The notes: a model not told the origin generated them from the letters alone. Shown: positions 1 to 7,812, counted from the first letter of the stretch. The stretch is 18,454 nucleotides of DNA from Candidatus Peregrinibacteria bacterium (GCA_014728955.1 WJKT01000107.1:1-18454); one strand, 5' to 3'. Program-made: numbers and translations.

Positions 1-1911
1 ATTGATAAACTGGTAAAAGGTATTAATAGCGGGAAGCAGCATCAGGTTTTGCTGGGGGCAACCGGAACGGGGAAAACGTTTGTTATGGCAAACCTTATAG
101 AACGTATACAAAGACCAACATTGGTTATTGCTCATAATAAAACGTTAACTGCGCAACTTTGTACGGAGTTCCAGGAGTTTTTTCCCGAAAACGCGGTGAG
201 CTACTTTGTTTCATATTATGATTATTATCAGCCTGAAGCATATTTGCCGCATACCGATACGTATATCGAAAAAGATTCTTCCATTAACGAAGAAATTAAT
301 AAATATCGTCATGCGGCAACACAAAATCTTTTAACGCGGAAAGATGTTTTAATTGTTGCATCCGTCTCGTGCATTTACGGTTTGGGAAGTGTTGAAGAAT
401 ATGGGAATGTTGCGGTGGAACTGGAATCGGGAAAGAATTATAAGCGGGATAAAATGCTCAGACATTTGACCGATATTCAATATACACGAAGTCAGCTTGA
501 ATTTAGGCGGGGTATGTTTCATGTGTTGGGTGATACGGTTGAAGTATATCCGCCATCGGGCGATACTATTTATCGATTGGAATTTTTTGGTGATGAACTT
601 GAACGAATCAGTGAAGCCGATGCTTTTACCGGTGAAGAATTGCGTGAATTACAATCGGTTAAAATTTTTCCGGCAAAGCATGATGTTACAACTACCGAAC
701 GAATTAAGCAGGCTGTTGGTGATATTCAGGCTGATTTGAAAATTCGTTATGATCAATTAAAAAAAGTGGGAAAGCATATTGAAGCCGAGCGTCTTAAAAC
801 ACGCACGGAATATGATATCGAGATGCTACTGGAAACGGGCTATTGTACGGGCATTGAAAACTACACTCGTTACTTGAATTTACGTGAGCCGGGTGAGCAA
901 CCGGCAACTTTAATTGATTATTTCCCCGATGATTTTGTGATGCTGATTGATGAGTCGCACATGACGGTTCCGCAAATAGGAGCGATGCATAACGGGAATG
1001 TATCCAGAAAACGGACTCTGATAGAGCATGGTTTTCGTTTGCCATCGGCTAATGACAATCGTCCGCTGAAATTTGAAGAGTTTGAAAGACATATCAATAA
1101 TGCGGTCTATGTTTCAGCTACGCCGGGTAAATATGAAATGGCTAAAACAAAAGGAAAAGTGATTGAGCAAATTATCCGACCGACAGGGCTGATTGATCCG
1201 AAAGTTGAAGTAAGACCGACTAAAGGACAAATACCCGATTTGTTAAAAGAAATCAAAAAAAGAGTGAAATCTCAAGAACGAGTACTGGTTACGACGCTGA
1301 CAAAACGTTCCGCTGAAGAATTAACCGATTATCTTGGCGAACAAGGAATTAAAGTTCGTTATTTACATTCCGAGATCGATACATTGGAGCGTATAGAAAT
1401 TATTCGCGATCTTCGTCTTGGGAAGTTTGACGTACTGGTGGGGATTAACCTCCTTCGAGAGGGGCTCGATTTGCCCGAAGTCTCCTTTATCGGGATTCTG
1501 GATGCTGACAAGCAGGGATTTCTTCGCTCAACATCGGCGCTTATTCAAACGATTGGTCGCTGTGCCCGTAATATCCACGGTTTTGTTGTTATGTACGGTG
1601 ATCGTATTACCGATGCCATGCAAGAGGCTCTTGATGAAACCGAACGGCGTCGTGAAAAACAAATAGCGTACAATAAAAAACACGGTATTACACCAAAGAC
1701 TATTAAGAAAGCGATTAAAGATATTACGCTGCATACCAAGAAAACGGAAAGAAAGAAAATTAATAAAGGAAAGATACCGAAAGGGGAATTGGAACACTTG
1801 CTTAAAACACTTGAAGATCAGATGGATATGGCTGCCTATAATTTGGAATTTGAAAAGGCGGCTGAGTTGCGTGATCAAATTGATATGCTTCGTGAAGAGC
1901 ATGGGATGTAG
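1..1911 (+). CDS. uvrB: Excinuclease ABC subunit UvrB (5' end outside window)
   Basis: DNA-damage verification helicase of nucleotide excision repair; it takes DNA from UvrA and recruits UvrC. The reading frame is open from base 1, so the N-terminus (about 25-30 residues, judged from the family) lies off the left edge; 636 residues are visible. Counting from base 1: Walker A GATGTGKT at 19-26, the aromatic beta-hairpin YYDYYQPEAY at about 72-81 that inserts between DNA strands, the DESH helicase box at 317-320, motif V (INLLREGLD) at about 482-490, and motif VI QTIGRCAR at 516-523. The C-terminal UVR domain (about 597-633) is the UvrC-binding module. The one oddity is Cys521 where the family usually has Ala (QTIGRAAR); both arginines of the motif are kept. 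It ends with TAG, and no terminator hairpin is visible after it. Identification is certain. Confidence 0.98.
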   Translation: MDKLVKGINSGKQHQVLLGATGTGKTFVMANLIERIQRPTLVIAHNKTLTAQLCTEFQEFFPENAVSYFVSYYDYYQPEAYLPHTDTYIEKDSSINEEINKYRHAATQNLLTRKDVLIVASVSCIYGLGSVEEYGNVAVELESGKNYKRDKMLRHLTDIQYTRSQLEFRRGMFHVLGDTVEVYPPSGDTIYRLEFFGDELERISEADAFTGEELRELQSVKIFPAKHDVTTTERIKQAVGDIQADLKIRYDQLKKVGKHIEAERLKTRTEYDIEMLLETGYCTGIENYTRYLNLREPGEQPATLIDYFPDDFVMLIDESHMTVPQIGAMHNGNVSRKRTLIEHGFRLPSANDNRPLKFEEFERHINNAVYVSATPGKYEMAKTKGKVIEQIIRPTGLIDPKVEVRPTKGQIPDLLKEIKKRVKSQERVLVTTLTKRSAEELTDYLGEQGIKVRYLHSEIDTLERIEIIRDLRLGKFDVLVGINLLREGLDLPEVSFIGILDADKQGFLRSTSALIQTIGRCARNIHGFVVMYGDRITDAMQEALDETERRREKQIAYNKKHGITPKTIKKAIKDITLHTKKTERKKINKGKIPKGELEHLLKTLEDQMDMAAYNLEFEKAAELRDQIDMLREEHGM

Positions 1912-1924
1912 GAGAAAGCTGGTC

Positions 1925-1952
1925 TTGACAAAACCAAAAGAGAAAGTATAAT
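1925..1952 (+). promoter_or_regulatory. Consensus sigma-70-type promoter for the 1984 gene
   Basis: A perfect -35 TTGACA (1925-1930), a 16-base spacer and a perfect -10 TATAAT (1947-1952). The predicted start of transcription is about 1959, giving a leader of some 25 bases rich in U and C and without a Shine-Dalgarno site. The -35 box lies within an imperfect dyad (1921-1935, 7-base arms with one mismatch, centred on base 1928) that could be an operator. Confidence 0.85.
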
Positions 1953-1983
1953 AAGCTCCTTACTTTCTAGTTTTCTTTTGATT

Positions 1984-2586
1984 ATGATTGAGAACGGTGA
2001 GAATCAAGCGCATTTATCGGAACAGGAACGTCTGGGGATTATGAAATCAATACTTCGCGATATTATTGATGATGTTGTTGGTATACATAGTGACGCTGAT
2101 ACCAATACCGATGAACGCCTTGCGGCAGCGCATCGTTCACTTGAAGAATTTGTTCTTCATATGGAGGCGGCCGGACCGAGCGTGATGCTTAACAAATATG
2201 GAAACACATTATTGAATATGATTAAAAGTCGTGCGGCTTTGTCACCTGAGCAGCTTGCGAAATATTGTTCTCAATTGTTGGGAGTGCTTGATATGTATAG
2301 CCGGGAAGGAGATGATACAAAAGAGGCATTATTGCAAAAACTGAATGATCGACTTGATATGGTGCTTATCGGAAAAGGTTCTTTTGAGAATATATATGAG
2401 CTTGAGCGCCATTTGGGATATATGCTGGCAAGTGAAATGGTGGAGGCAAATCAGGAGGTACAGGCGCTGTGTGCTCGTATAGAAGAATGTATTGCCGATG
2501 CCCTGGAAGAAGGAAGTCAGTTAAAACACTCACGACTTTTGTTGCAACGAACTATTGCGGCTACTATACAGAATGAAGATGATTAA
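1984..2586 (+). CDS. Hypothetical acidic helical protein, 200 aa
   Basis: I do not recognise a family. The protein is soluble, acidic and almost entirely predicted helix, with no signal peptide, membrane segment or obvious catalytic motif. It ends in an acidic tail (NEDD). I chose the ATG at 1984 (MIENGENQ). An in-frame TTG at 1978 would add two residues, but nothing favours it. The gene has a near-perfect promoter of its own 32 bases upstream and a pyrimidine-rich leader instead of a Shine-Dalgarno site. It precedes another helical hypothetical gene (2647) on the same strand, which has a separate promoter, so the two need not be one transcript. The clean promoter and frame make expression likely; the function is unknown. 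Confidence 0.8.
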   Translation: MIENGENQAHLSEQERLGIMKSILRDIIDDVVGIHSDADTNTDERLAAAHRSLEEFVLHMEAAGPSVMLNKYGNTLLNMIKSRAALSPEQLAKYCSQLLGVLDMYSREGDDTKEALLQKLNDRLDMVLIGKGSFENIYELERHLGYMLASEMVEANQEVQALCARIEECIADALEEGSQLKHSRLLLQRTIAATIQNEDD

Positions 2587-2596
2587 AAGCTTTTAA
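2583..2596. repeat. 14-base perfect palindrome at the -35 region of the 2647 gene
   Basis: TTAAAAGCTTTTAA reads the same on both strands. It includes the stop codon of the 1984 gene and covers the position where the -35 box of the next promoter would sit. It is AT-rich and has no T tract after it, so it is a poor terminator; an operator or chance are the alternatives. Confidence 0.4.
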
Positions 2597-2610
2597 AAAG
2601 GGCTTATTTG

Positions 2611-2619
2611 TGCTATAAT
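2611..2619 (+). promoter_or_regulatory. Extended -10 promoter for the 2647 gene
   Basis: TGCTATAAT combines a perfect -10 hexamer (2614-2619) with the TGN extension that replaces the need for a good -35; the bases 17 upstream (TTTTAA) match the -35 consensus poorly. The predicted transcript starts near 2626, about 20 bases before the ATG, in an A-rich leader with no Shine-Dalgarno site. Confidence 0.75.
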
Positions 2620-2646
2620 GAAGCGATACAAAAATAAAAATACAAT

Positions 2647-3684
2647 ATGAATCATTCAATGGAGGATAATGATAAAGATCGTTTAGATGATCATGTGGAT
2701 TATGAAACATGGTTGAAATCGCATGCTCCTTCGACAAAACCTTCGGTAAATACACAATTGCCGTTGGAACGGGCGGTGGTTAATATGCTTTCAACACGTG
2801 TTATGGAAGACGAATCCGCTCGCTGGGATGCTGTTTCAGAAATTGCAACAGGATTTGGGCAGCTTTCCGATGACCTTGAACGTGCGGTACAAAATGCTTC
2901 ATTTCAGGAATATCTACATTCGCCGTATAAAGAGGGTGCGATGGAAGCGATTGCTCAAGATATGCAGGATCTGGTTGAACGTATTGAAAAAGAACATGGA
3001 GCGCTTGATATTAGGCGTGCTTTATTGGGAGATGTAGTGGTATCACTGCTGCGTCATACATTAACGATATTACAGGAACGTGTTTCTGCTATACGAAATG
3101 CCGCTATTGAAGAGCGTCATGTGCAGGTGAACAAAGCCTATACTTCATTTGATCGATATCGTACACGGTTTTTCAGTGAAATGACCCAGGTGCTCGAATT
3201 TGCAAATGATCCGTTTGCCCGTGCGGGTGGTGGGCCGTTTGAGAAAGAAATGATTGATAATTTGTTGGATGCATTAAAAGTGCCGCCATTGCCGCAAGAA
3301 ATGTTGCAGAAGTATAAAAGAAAGTATGAAAACGCAAAAAAAGAAGATAAATATGTTGATTTTTCATCATTTGAAAAAGATTATCAATGGTTTGGTAATA
3401 TTGCGTTTAATCATGCAAAACCTGATTTGGAAGAGGAAATTAGAACAAAACGTAAAGAATTAAAGCAGCAAAAAGAACAAGTGGAATTTCTACAAGCAAG
3501 CCCCGGTGTACGGGAAACGATATTGAAAGAATATCATTATTGGCAGGAAATGACGCCTGAAAAGCGTTACAAACAGTTATTACGGCTCCGTGCGTTCGAA
3601 CTTTTAAAAGTGAATGCCGGCACAAAACGGGTAAGTCCCGAATTTATGTATAGCGTATATCAAGAATACAAGCATACGGCATAA
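2647..3684 (+). CDS. Hypothetical helical protein, 345 aa
   Basis: No family recognised. It is a soluble, charged, helix-rich protein. The N-terminal 40 residues are polar and probably disordered (DKDRLDDHVDYE, then a Ser/Thr/Pro stretch). The middle is amphipathic helix. The C-terminal third is Lys/Glu-rich with a likely short coiled coil around residues 265-285 (KRKELKQQKEQVEF) and a basic end. No signal peptide, membrane span, cysteine pairs or nucleotide-binding loop is visible. The first ATG (2647) fits the promoter; a second in-frame ATG at 2659 is possible. It has its own extended -10 promoter and ends two bases before the stop codon of the convergent DUF2207 gene. The role is unknown. 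Confidence 0.8.
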   Translation: MNHSMEDNDKDRLDDHVDYETWLKSHAPSTKPSVNTQLPLERAVVNMLSTRVMEDESARWDAVSEIATGFGQLSDDLERAVQNASFQEYLHSPYKEGAMEAIAQDMQDLVERIEKEHGALDIRRALLGDVVVSLLRHTLTILQERVSAIRNAAIEERHVQVNKAYTSFDRYRTRFFSEMTQVLEFANDPFARAGGGPFEKEMIDNLLDALKVPPLPQEMLQKYKRKYENAKKEDKYVDFSSFEKDYQWFGNIAFNHAKPDLEEEIRTKRKELKQQKEQVEFLQASPGVRETILKEYHYWQEMTPEKRYKQLLRLRAFELLKVNAGTKRVSPEFMYSVYQEYKHTA

Positions 3685-3686
3685 TT

Positions 3687-5429
3687 CTACCAGCCGCCGC
3701 CACCTCCTCCACCGAATCCTCCTCCGGAGAATCCGCCCGAGAACCCACTTCCACCACTCCAGGCGCTGGATCCGCTACTTCGTGGCGAAGAAGCGAATGC
3801 GGTTTTGGCATGATTGGAAAAATTATTGAGGCGATTGACCAGGTAATAGGTGTTGAAATTTTGCATATCGTTGCCGCTAAACCAAGCCGGTGGTTTTTGA
3901 TACAGCTCTTCAAATGCTTGTGCCCATTTTTCCCCCAGTCCGAGTACCATGGCATAAGGAAGTAATTGTTCGAAAAACAGATTTTGATCTTCCTGAAACT
4001 TAATTCTATCTCGTTCCGCCGTTCGGATATATTCTTCAAGGCCTTTGATTTCTATTAATGTTTGCGCACCTTTTAATGTTTTGCGAGGCATAATAAAGCT
4101 AAACCCGATAATAAGAGCCCCACTGACAACAATGGCTATAATACCGGTAAGTCCGAGCCATGAGAACAGAAGCCCCGCGAGCGATAGCGTTATCGTGATA
4201 ACGGCAATTCCAACTCCCATGTACATCGCCTTAATATGTTCCGGATTGTGAGCAAAATACTTGCCTTTTACCAGATTGTTGTAAATATCTTTCTTGATTG
4301 AGCTTAATTTTTTATAGAACTTATACCGTAAATCTGAAATTTTCACCTTCTTTTTTCCATTGAAAATATTATCGAGAATTGTACGTTCGTGTGACTGTAT
4401 TTCCTTGTCTTGTGCATACTCTTTTATAAGCTCCAATTCATAATCCATATCATCGAAGAAAAAGAATTTCTTTTCTTTGATTTCACGTATTTTAATAAAG
4501 CCTTTTACGGCATAGGTAATAACCACGCTGGTAATATCCTGTAAATCAACTTTTTCATCAATAATAGTACCGACTTCTGTTGGAGTAAGTCCTTTTGGCG
4601 GTTTATAACGTGGAATAATGGTGTCTTTTGTTTTTGGATCGCGTCCGGTTGTATACCATCGCCAATAAAGTAGTAAAAAGACAATAACGGGGATAAGAAG
4701 CGTCCAATTGTCTGTAATAAACCACCACACCGAAGCGAGCAACGAAGGGCTCTCAATGATGTTTGCGGGCCATCCTGCAACAATTGTGAAGGCCTCTCCC
4801 GGGGGAGCTGTATTGTTCATGGTATAGCGAAAAGTCGTTTTATCAACAATTTCTGCAGTACATTTTGTTTCAACCGATCCTATGGTTCCCGTATAACAGA
4901 CGGCGCGAAGCTCATCTTCGTTTATTGAAGAAGCTTTATCTTCGGGTAAATGTACGGTTGCACTGCTTTCAAGAACAGGAACATCCCAATCGGTGAAAAT
5001 GTTCCAGTATAGTTCTTGATGATCGTCAAAATAGCCAAGCGCTCTGTCTATTTCGTAGGTAATAACATAGGTTGCCACATCATTTCGCAATGTATCGGGA
5101 TCGCCGATGCGAAGGGTATATGTTCCCCATGAGTTTCCCTGATCAGCAATGGGGTGAGGATTTCCATTTTCGTCATTAACGCTGATTAATGAAAAGCGCA
5201 GATTGAGCGGATTACCAAATTCGTTTTTGTATTGTAGCGGTATCTCACGGTAAATGCCTCGGTGTCCGTCGTTGGTGAAATCGGCCTGTATGGTTTCCAC
5301 CACACGTATTTTGCCTGATTCCATTACGGTTATATCTTGATTGATTTCGGGGAAATTCCATGGGGCGTACGCATAAGTTGCGGGGATCCATATAAGAAAA
5401 AGCCCGAGAATGGCAAGTGCTTTTTTCAT
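3687..5429 (-). CDS. DUF2207 family membrane protein, 580 aa
   Basis: An envelope protein of the DUF2207 family, which is often encoded beside LemA; its biochemical role is not established. It has a signal peptide (residues 1-20, ending ATYA) and an extracytoplasmic beta-rich domain (about 25-225) starting with the family-like 'I.V..SG.I.V.E.I..DF' pattern. A membrane span follows at about 240-259, then a cytoplasmic region with the conserved GLTPTEVGTIIDEKVD stretch (280-295), and one or two further spans at about 402-447. A cytoplasmic part (450-545) contains LPYAMVLGLGEKWAQAFE. The tail is Ser/Gly-rich (552-580) and ends in a run of glycines plus Trp, as is usual for the family. It lies 13 bases downstream of lemA and is surely co-transcribed. 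The bases before its ATG are CCTCCCC, the opposite of a Shine-Dalgarno site, so translation may depend on coupling to lemA. Confidence 0.93.
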   Translation of the reverse strand: MKKALAILGLFLIWIPATYAYAPWNFPEINQDITVMESGKIRVVETIQADFTNDGHRGIYREIPLQYKNEFGNPLNLRFSLISVNDENGNPHPIADQGNSWGTYTLRIGDPDTLRNDVATYVITYEIDRALGYFDDHQELYWNIFTDWDVPVLESSATVHLPEDKASSINEDELRAVCYTGTIGSVETKCTAEIVDKTTFRYTMNNTAPPGEAFTIVAGWPANIIESPSLLASVWWFITDNWTLLIPVIVFLLLYWRWYTTGRDPKTKDTIIPRYKPPKGLTPTEVGTIIDEKVDLQDITSVVITYAVKGFIKIREIKEKKFFFFDDMDYELELIKEYAQDKEIQSHERTILDNIFNGKKKVKISDLRYKFYKKLSSIKKDIYNNLVKGKYFAHNPEHIKAMYMGVGIAVITITLSLAGLLFSWLGLTGIIAIVVSGALIIGFSFIMPRKTLKGAQTLIEIKGLEEYIRTAERDRIKFQEDQNLFFEQLLPYAMVLGLGEKWAQAFEELYQKPPAWFSGNDMQNFNTYYLVNRLNNFSNHAKTAFASSPRSSGSSAWSGGSGFSGGFSGGGFGGGGGGGW

Positions 5430-5442
5430 GGGGAGGACGATG

Positions 5443-6033
5443 TTATGTATCTTTTTTTGTATCGTTATTCTCTTTCTTATCTGAGAAGCTCACTTTGACA
5501 TTACGTCTTTCTTCATCTTCGATTTCAAAATATTCGCGTTTTTGAAAACCGAGCATGCCGGCAATAAGATTGTTGGGGAATACTTGAAGTTTTGTGTTGA
5601 AATCTCGTACCGTACCATTGTAATAACGTCGTGACATTTGGATATGTTCTTCAATTTCTCGAAGTGTCGCCTGTAAATCCATAAAGTTTTGATTTGCTTT
5701 TAAATCAGGATAATTTTCGGCAACGGCAAAGAGTGATTTTAATGTTGAGGTTAACATATTCTCAGCTTTGGCTACTTCATCGGGTGATTTTGCTTGCATT
5801 GCCTGACTTCTGGCTTTTGTTACTTCTTCAAAAACGCCTTTTTCATGTTTCGCATATCCTTTTACGGTTTCAACCATGTTGGGAATGAGATCCCATCGTC
5901 TTTTGAGCTGTGTATCGATATCCGACCATCCTTCATCAACTTTGTTGCGAAGTACGATAAGGGAATTGTAGACGGCAATGGCAAAAAGTCCGATAAGGAC
6001 TGCCGCGCCCAGCACAATGTATAAAATCTCCAT
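5443..6033 (-). CDS. lemA: LemA family protein, 196 aa
   Basis: A small membrane-anchored helical-bundle protein of unclear function, widespread in bacteria. The N-terminal membrane anchor is residues 4-24 (ILYIVLGAAVLIGLFAIAVY). It is followed directly by the family signature YNSL..LRNKVDEGWSDIDTQLKRRWDLIPN and VETVKGYAKHEKGVFEEV (about 23-72), then VAENYPDLKANQNFMDLQ and the EEHIQMSRRYYNGTVRDFN segment. The charged C-terminus (KKENNDTKKDT) is lineage-variable. The start at 6033 (MEILYIV) places the anchor at the N-terminus as in the family and sits correctly behind a promoter; the upstream in-frame sequence has no anchor or family character. It is first gene of a two-gene operon with the DUF2207 gene. 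Confidence 0.95.
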   Translation of the reverse strand: MEILYIVLGAAVLIGLFAIAVYNSLIVLRNKVDEGWSDIDTQLKRRWDLIPNMVETVKGYAKHEKGVFEEVTKARSQAMQAKSPDEVAKAENMLTSTLKSLFAVAENYPDLKANQNFMDLQATLREIEEHIQMSRRYYNGTVRDFNTKLQVFPNNLIAGMLGFQKREYFEIEDEERRNVKVSFSDKKENNDTKKDT

Positions 6034-6062
6034 TGTTTTATTGTTAATAATACACTGTCGTA

Positions 6063-6091
6063 ATTGTAGCAAATCCCCCTTGTTTTGCCAG
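6063..6091 (-). promoter_or_regulatory. Promoter of the lemA-DUF2207 operon
   Basis: Read on the minus strand: TGCTACAAT, an extended -10 (6063-6071), with CTGGCA (6086-6091; 4 of 6 match to TTGACA) 17 bases upstream. The transcript should start near 6056, leaving a leader of about 23 bases that is A/T-rich and lacks a Shine-Dalgarno site. Confidence 0.65.
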
Positions 6092-6107
6092 TATAAAATA
6101 GGGCGAC

Positions 6108-6136
6108 TTGACAAAACTCTTAATAACCATTAAAGT
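6108..6136 (+). promoter_or_regulatory. Promoter of the 6176 gene
   Basis: A perfect -35 TTGACA (6108-6113), a 17-base spacer and a weaker -10 TAAAGT (6131-6136). It is back-to-back with the lemA promoter, the two -35 boxes being 16 bases apart. The 33-base leader (about 6143-6175) is pyrimidine-rich, ending with seven T immediately before the ATG. The 11-base string CTTGACAAAAC is shared with the promoter at 1925. The spacer holds an imperfect dyad (CTTAAT / ATTAAAG, 6119-6135). Confidence 0.6.
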
Positions 6137-6175
6137 TTTATCCTTTTTGGTTTTTCTACTCTTAATACTTTTTTT

Positions 6176-7000
6176 ATGGAAACAAATAAGAATACTCCGG
6201 AAAACATAACCTCGTTTACACTGGACGTGAATCGATTATTGCCGCATCAAGCTGATGTTGTTGATCGGTATGAAGAAGAAGTGGAAGGTACTTCGGATGA
6301 TAAAACGGTTGCGTACGCTCGTTTGGGAGAAGAGGCTATTGAGTCTTTTGCCGCTCTCGGAGAAGCACCATACGCATCTATTGTTGAAAATGCATTTGAA
6401 TATAAACTTGCAACATTTGATGATGATCTTGATGACCCGCTCCGTGCACTTGATAGTGCTACCGGGACAACAAAATTCTTCTATATGGTTGAAGAATTAA
6501 CACGATTGGGATTTGATGTTCATCGTGCATTAACCCCTGAAGAAGAAGCGCATCTTGTGCAATATCTTGATGATTCGGAGAATGATCGTTTGCCGGATGA
6601 AGATGTTCCGGAGCGCATTAATAAATTTGTGACCAAAGCTGTTGAAATGGGGATTCCGCGAGGTCGATTAAATCGTATTTTTAATCGTTCAAAGAATAGA
6701 TATGGTGTCCTTATAGGATTATCACAGGATTTTTTGGATGAAGTCGGTGAAGATGTTTGGCCTGATGATCAAGGAAAAGGGAATAATTATCCATGTCGTT
6801 ATGCACATTTACCTGAAGGATTGCAACTTAAGTATATTACCAAAATTGTTCCGCTTGATGATACATCGCGAAACATTCTTGAAAATATGAAAGTTCAGGT
6901 TGAGCATAATAAAAAGAAAGACAATTCTCAATCGGCGGTAAAAAAACATACCACTACCGTGAAAAAGGGTGTTGAAGATTGCACTAATCCTCTTCAATAA
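6176..7000 (+). CDS. Hypothetical acidic protein, 274 aa
   Basis: No family recognised. It is a soluble protein with an acidic N-terminal two-thirds (for example YEEEVEG at 32-38, FDDDLDDP at 81-88, EDVPERI at 142-148). A more basic, Lys-rich, probably disordered C-terminus follows (about 243-265) that could bind nucleic acid or ribosomes. Residues 155-190 (EMGIPRGRLNRIFNRSKNRY) are the most basic and compact part of the core. There is no signal peptide or membrane segment. The ATG at 6176 is preceded by seven T and no Shine-Dalgarno site. The gene is divergent from lemA and ends four bases from the stop of the convergent membrane-protein gene. Function unknown. Confidence 0.8.
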   Translation: METNKNTPENITSFTLDVNRLLPHQADVVDRYEEEVEGTSDDKTVAYARLGEEAIESFAALGEAPYASIVENAFEYKLATFDDDLDDPLRALDSATGTTKFFYMVEELTRLGFDVHRALTPEEEAHLVQYLDDSENDRLPDEDVPERINKFVTKAVEMGIPRGRLNRIFNRSKNRYGVLIGLSQDFLDEVGEDVWPDDQGKGNNYPCRYAHLPEGLQLKYITKIVPLDDTSRNILENMKVQVEHNKKKDNSQSAVKKHTTTVKKGVEDCTNPLQ

Positions 7001-7004
7001 CGCT

Positions 7005-7334
7005 TTATAAGCTACGTTTTCGTTCGAGGAAATAATAATTAAGCAGGTGTAGCAGCGATACAACGGCAAACGGCATCGTTACGATTAATACCGCTTGCAT
7101 ATGCCTGTATGTATTAAAGAAAAAGATTGTTGTTAGCCCGAGGACAAGAAATGCAATACTGCTTTTAAGGCTGTTTTTCCACCATATAGCAATGATGGTA
7201 ATAATAATGGCGGTGGGGATGTTGTGCATTAAAAAACCGACTGAGAAAACCGTTTCATCAAAAGACATCATGAAGAAAAAACCTGCTATGGCTATTGAAA
7301 GAACACGCGGGATTGCTTTTAATAAACGGCTCAT
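7005..7334 (-). CDS. Small four-helix membrane protein, 109 aa
   Basis: An integral membrane protein of unknown role with four predicted spans at about 6-24, 33-52, 58-76 and 80-103 and a short basic tail (ERKRSL). The pattern of an N-terminal 'IPRVLSIAIAGFFFMMSFD' helix followed by 'GFLMHNIPTAIIITI' resembles small hypothetical membrane proteins I remember from many bacteria, but I cannot name a family with confidence. It begins 18 bases after the stop codon of the ferritin-like gene on the same strand and is probably co-transcribed with it. No Shine-Dalgarno site is visible. Confidence 0.75.
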   Translation of the reverse strand: MSRLLKAIPRVLSIAIAGFFFMMSFDETVFSVGFLMHNIPTAIIITIIAIWWKNSLKSSIAFLVLGLTTIFFFNTYRHMQAVLIVTMPFAVVSLLHLLNYYFLERKRSL

Positions 7335-7352
7335 GACAATGCTCTTTTATTG

Positions 7353-7772
7353 TTATCGGCCCAGTGAACCGAGTAGATCTCGTTTATGTTCTTCTTCTTG
7401 TAGCAAAATATCTTCCAGCCCTCGTCTTATACCGTATTCTTTGAGTTCTTCCGCCATACCAATGAGTTCTTTATAAAGAGAAATTGCGATTTCTTCTCCT
7501 TCGAGATCTTGTTCAAGCATGGTTTTTGAATCGTCTGAGATATTTCTTTCTTCAACATCGATTGTCGGAGTTCCGCCTAGGTCACTGATCATATCTGAAA
7601 CTGTGACAGCATGAGCCATCTCTTCGTTTGAATGAATAACAAGTTCTTCAGCGATTGCGTCATATTCGGGTCCGGTAATTACTGCTGCGTGTTGAACATA
7701 TTGTATTGCTGAAGCGTATTCCCACTCGAGTGCTTTATTGAGTTTGTCGATGAATTCTTCTTTCGTTGGCAT
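7353..7772 (-). CDS. Ferritin-like diiron protein (bacterioferritin-like), 139 aa
   Basis: A four-helix-bundle protein expected to bind a di-iron centre and to act in iron storage or peroxide detoxification. The ligand pattern is visible: Glu18 (LEWEYASAIQY), E51-M52-A53-H54 (SNEEMAHA), a Glu at 93/94 (EGEEIAI) and E126..H129 (QEEEH). That is the Glu / ExxH / Glu / ExxH arrangement of bacterioferritin and rubrerythrin-type domains. Spacing of the first half matches bacterioferritin closely, including a Met at the place of its haem-ligand Met52. However, 'EEMAHA' is also common in haem-free relatives, and the protein is about 20 residues shorter at the C-terminus. The start at 7772 (MPTKEEF) gives the normal helix A offset; upstream in-frame codons would overlap the divergent gene. 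It is the first gene of a probable pair with the 7005-7334 membrane protein. Confidence 0.9.
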   Translation of the reverse strand: MPTKEEFIDKLNKALEWEYASAIQYVQHAAVITGPEYDAIAEELVIHSNEEMAHAVTVSDMISDLGGTPTIDVEERNISDDSKTMLEQDLEGEEIAISLYKELIGMAEELKEYGIRRGLEDILLQEEEHKRDLLGSLGR

Positions 7773-7798
7773 GATGTGTAGGTTATTATTACAGTACT

Positions 7799-7804
7799 TA
7801 TAAT
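7799..7804 (+). promoter_or_regulatory. -10 box giving a leaderless or near-leaderless mRNA
   Basis: A perfect TATAAT lies at 7799-7804 and the ATG of the next gene begins at 7813. With the last base of the hexamer at -7, transcription would begin at about 7811-7813, at or within two bases of the start codon. No convincing -35 or TGN extension is seen, which lowers confidence. Confidence 0.5.
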
Positions 7805-7806
7805 GT

Positions 7807-7812
7807 ATCATA
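7807..7812 (-). promoter_or_regulatory. Possible -10 box of the ferritin-like gene
   Basis: On the minus strand TATGAT matches the -10 consensus at 5 of 6 positions and would start transcription near 7800, about 28 bases before the ATG. There is no good -35 at normal spacing. It overlaps the divergent promoter region, so the two genes may compete for polymerase. Confidence 0.35.

Noticed and set aside
1528..1902. Minus-strand open frame of 124 codons opposite uvrB
   Set aside because: Antisense to the conserved helicase and UVR domains; composition is that of a shadow frame.
3644..4039. Minus-strand open frame of 131 codons overlapping the DUF2207 3' end
   Set aside because: Shifted frame of the Gly-rich tail; no start signal, no recognisable domain, and it would run into the convergent gene.
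5430..5437. GGGGAGGA on the plus strand as a ribosome-binding site
   Set aside because: No plus-strand gene follows; it is the complement of the DUF2207 leader.
6034..6114. Longer LemA start at 6114 adding 27 residues
   Set aside because: The added residues have no LemA character, would put the membrane anchor internal, and would cover the operon promoter.
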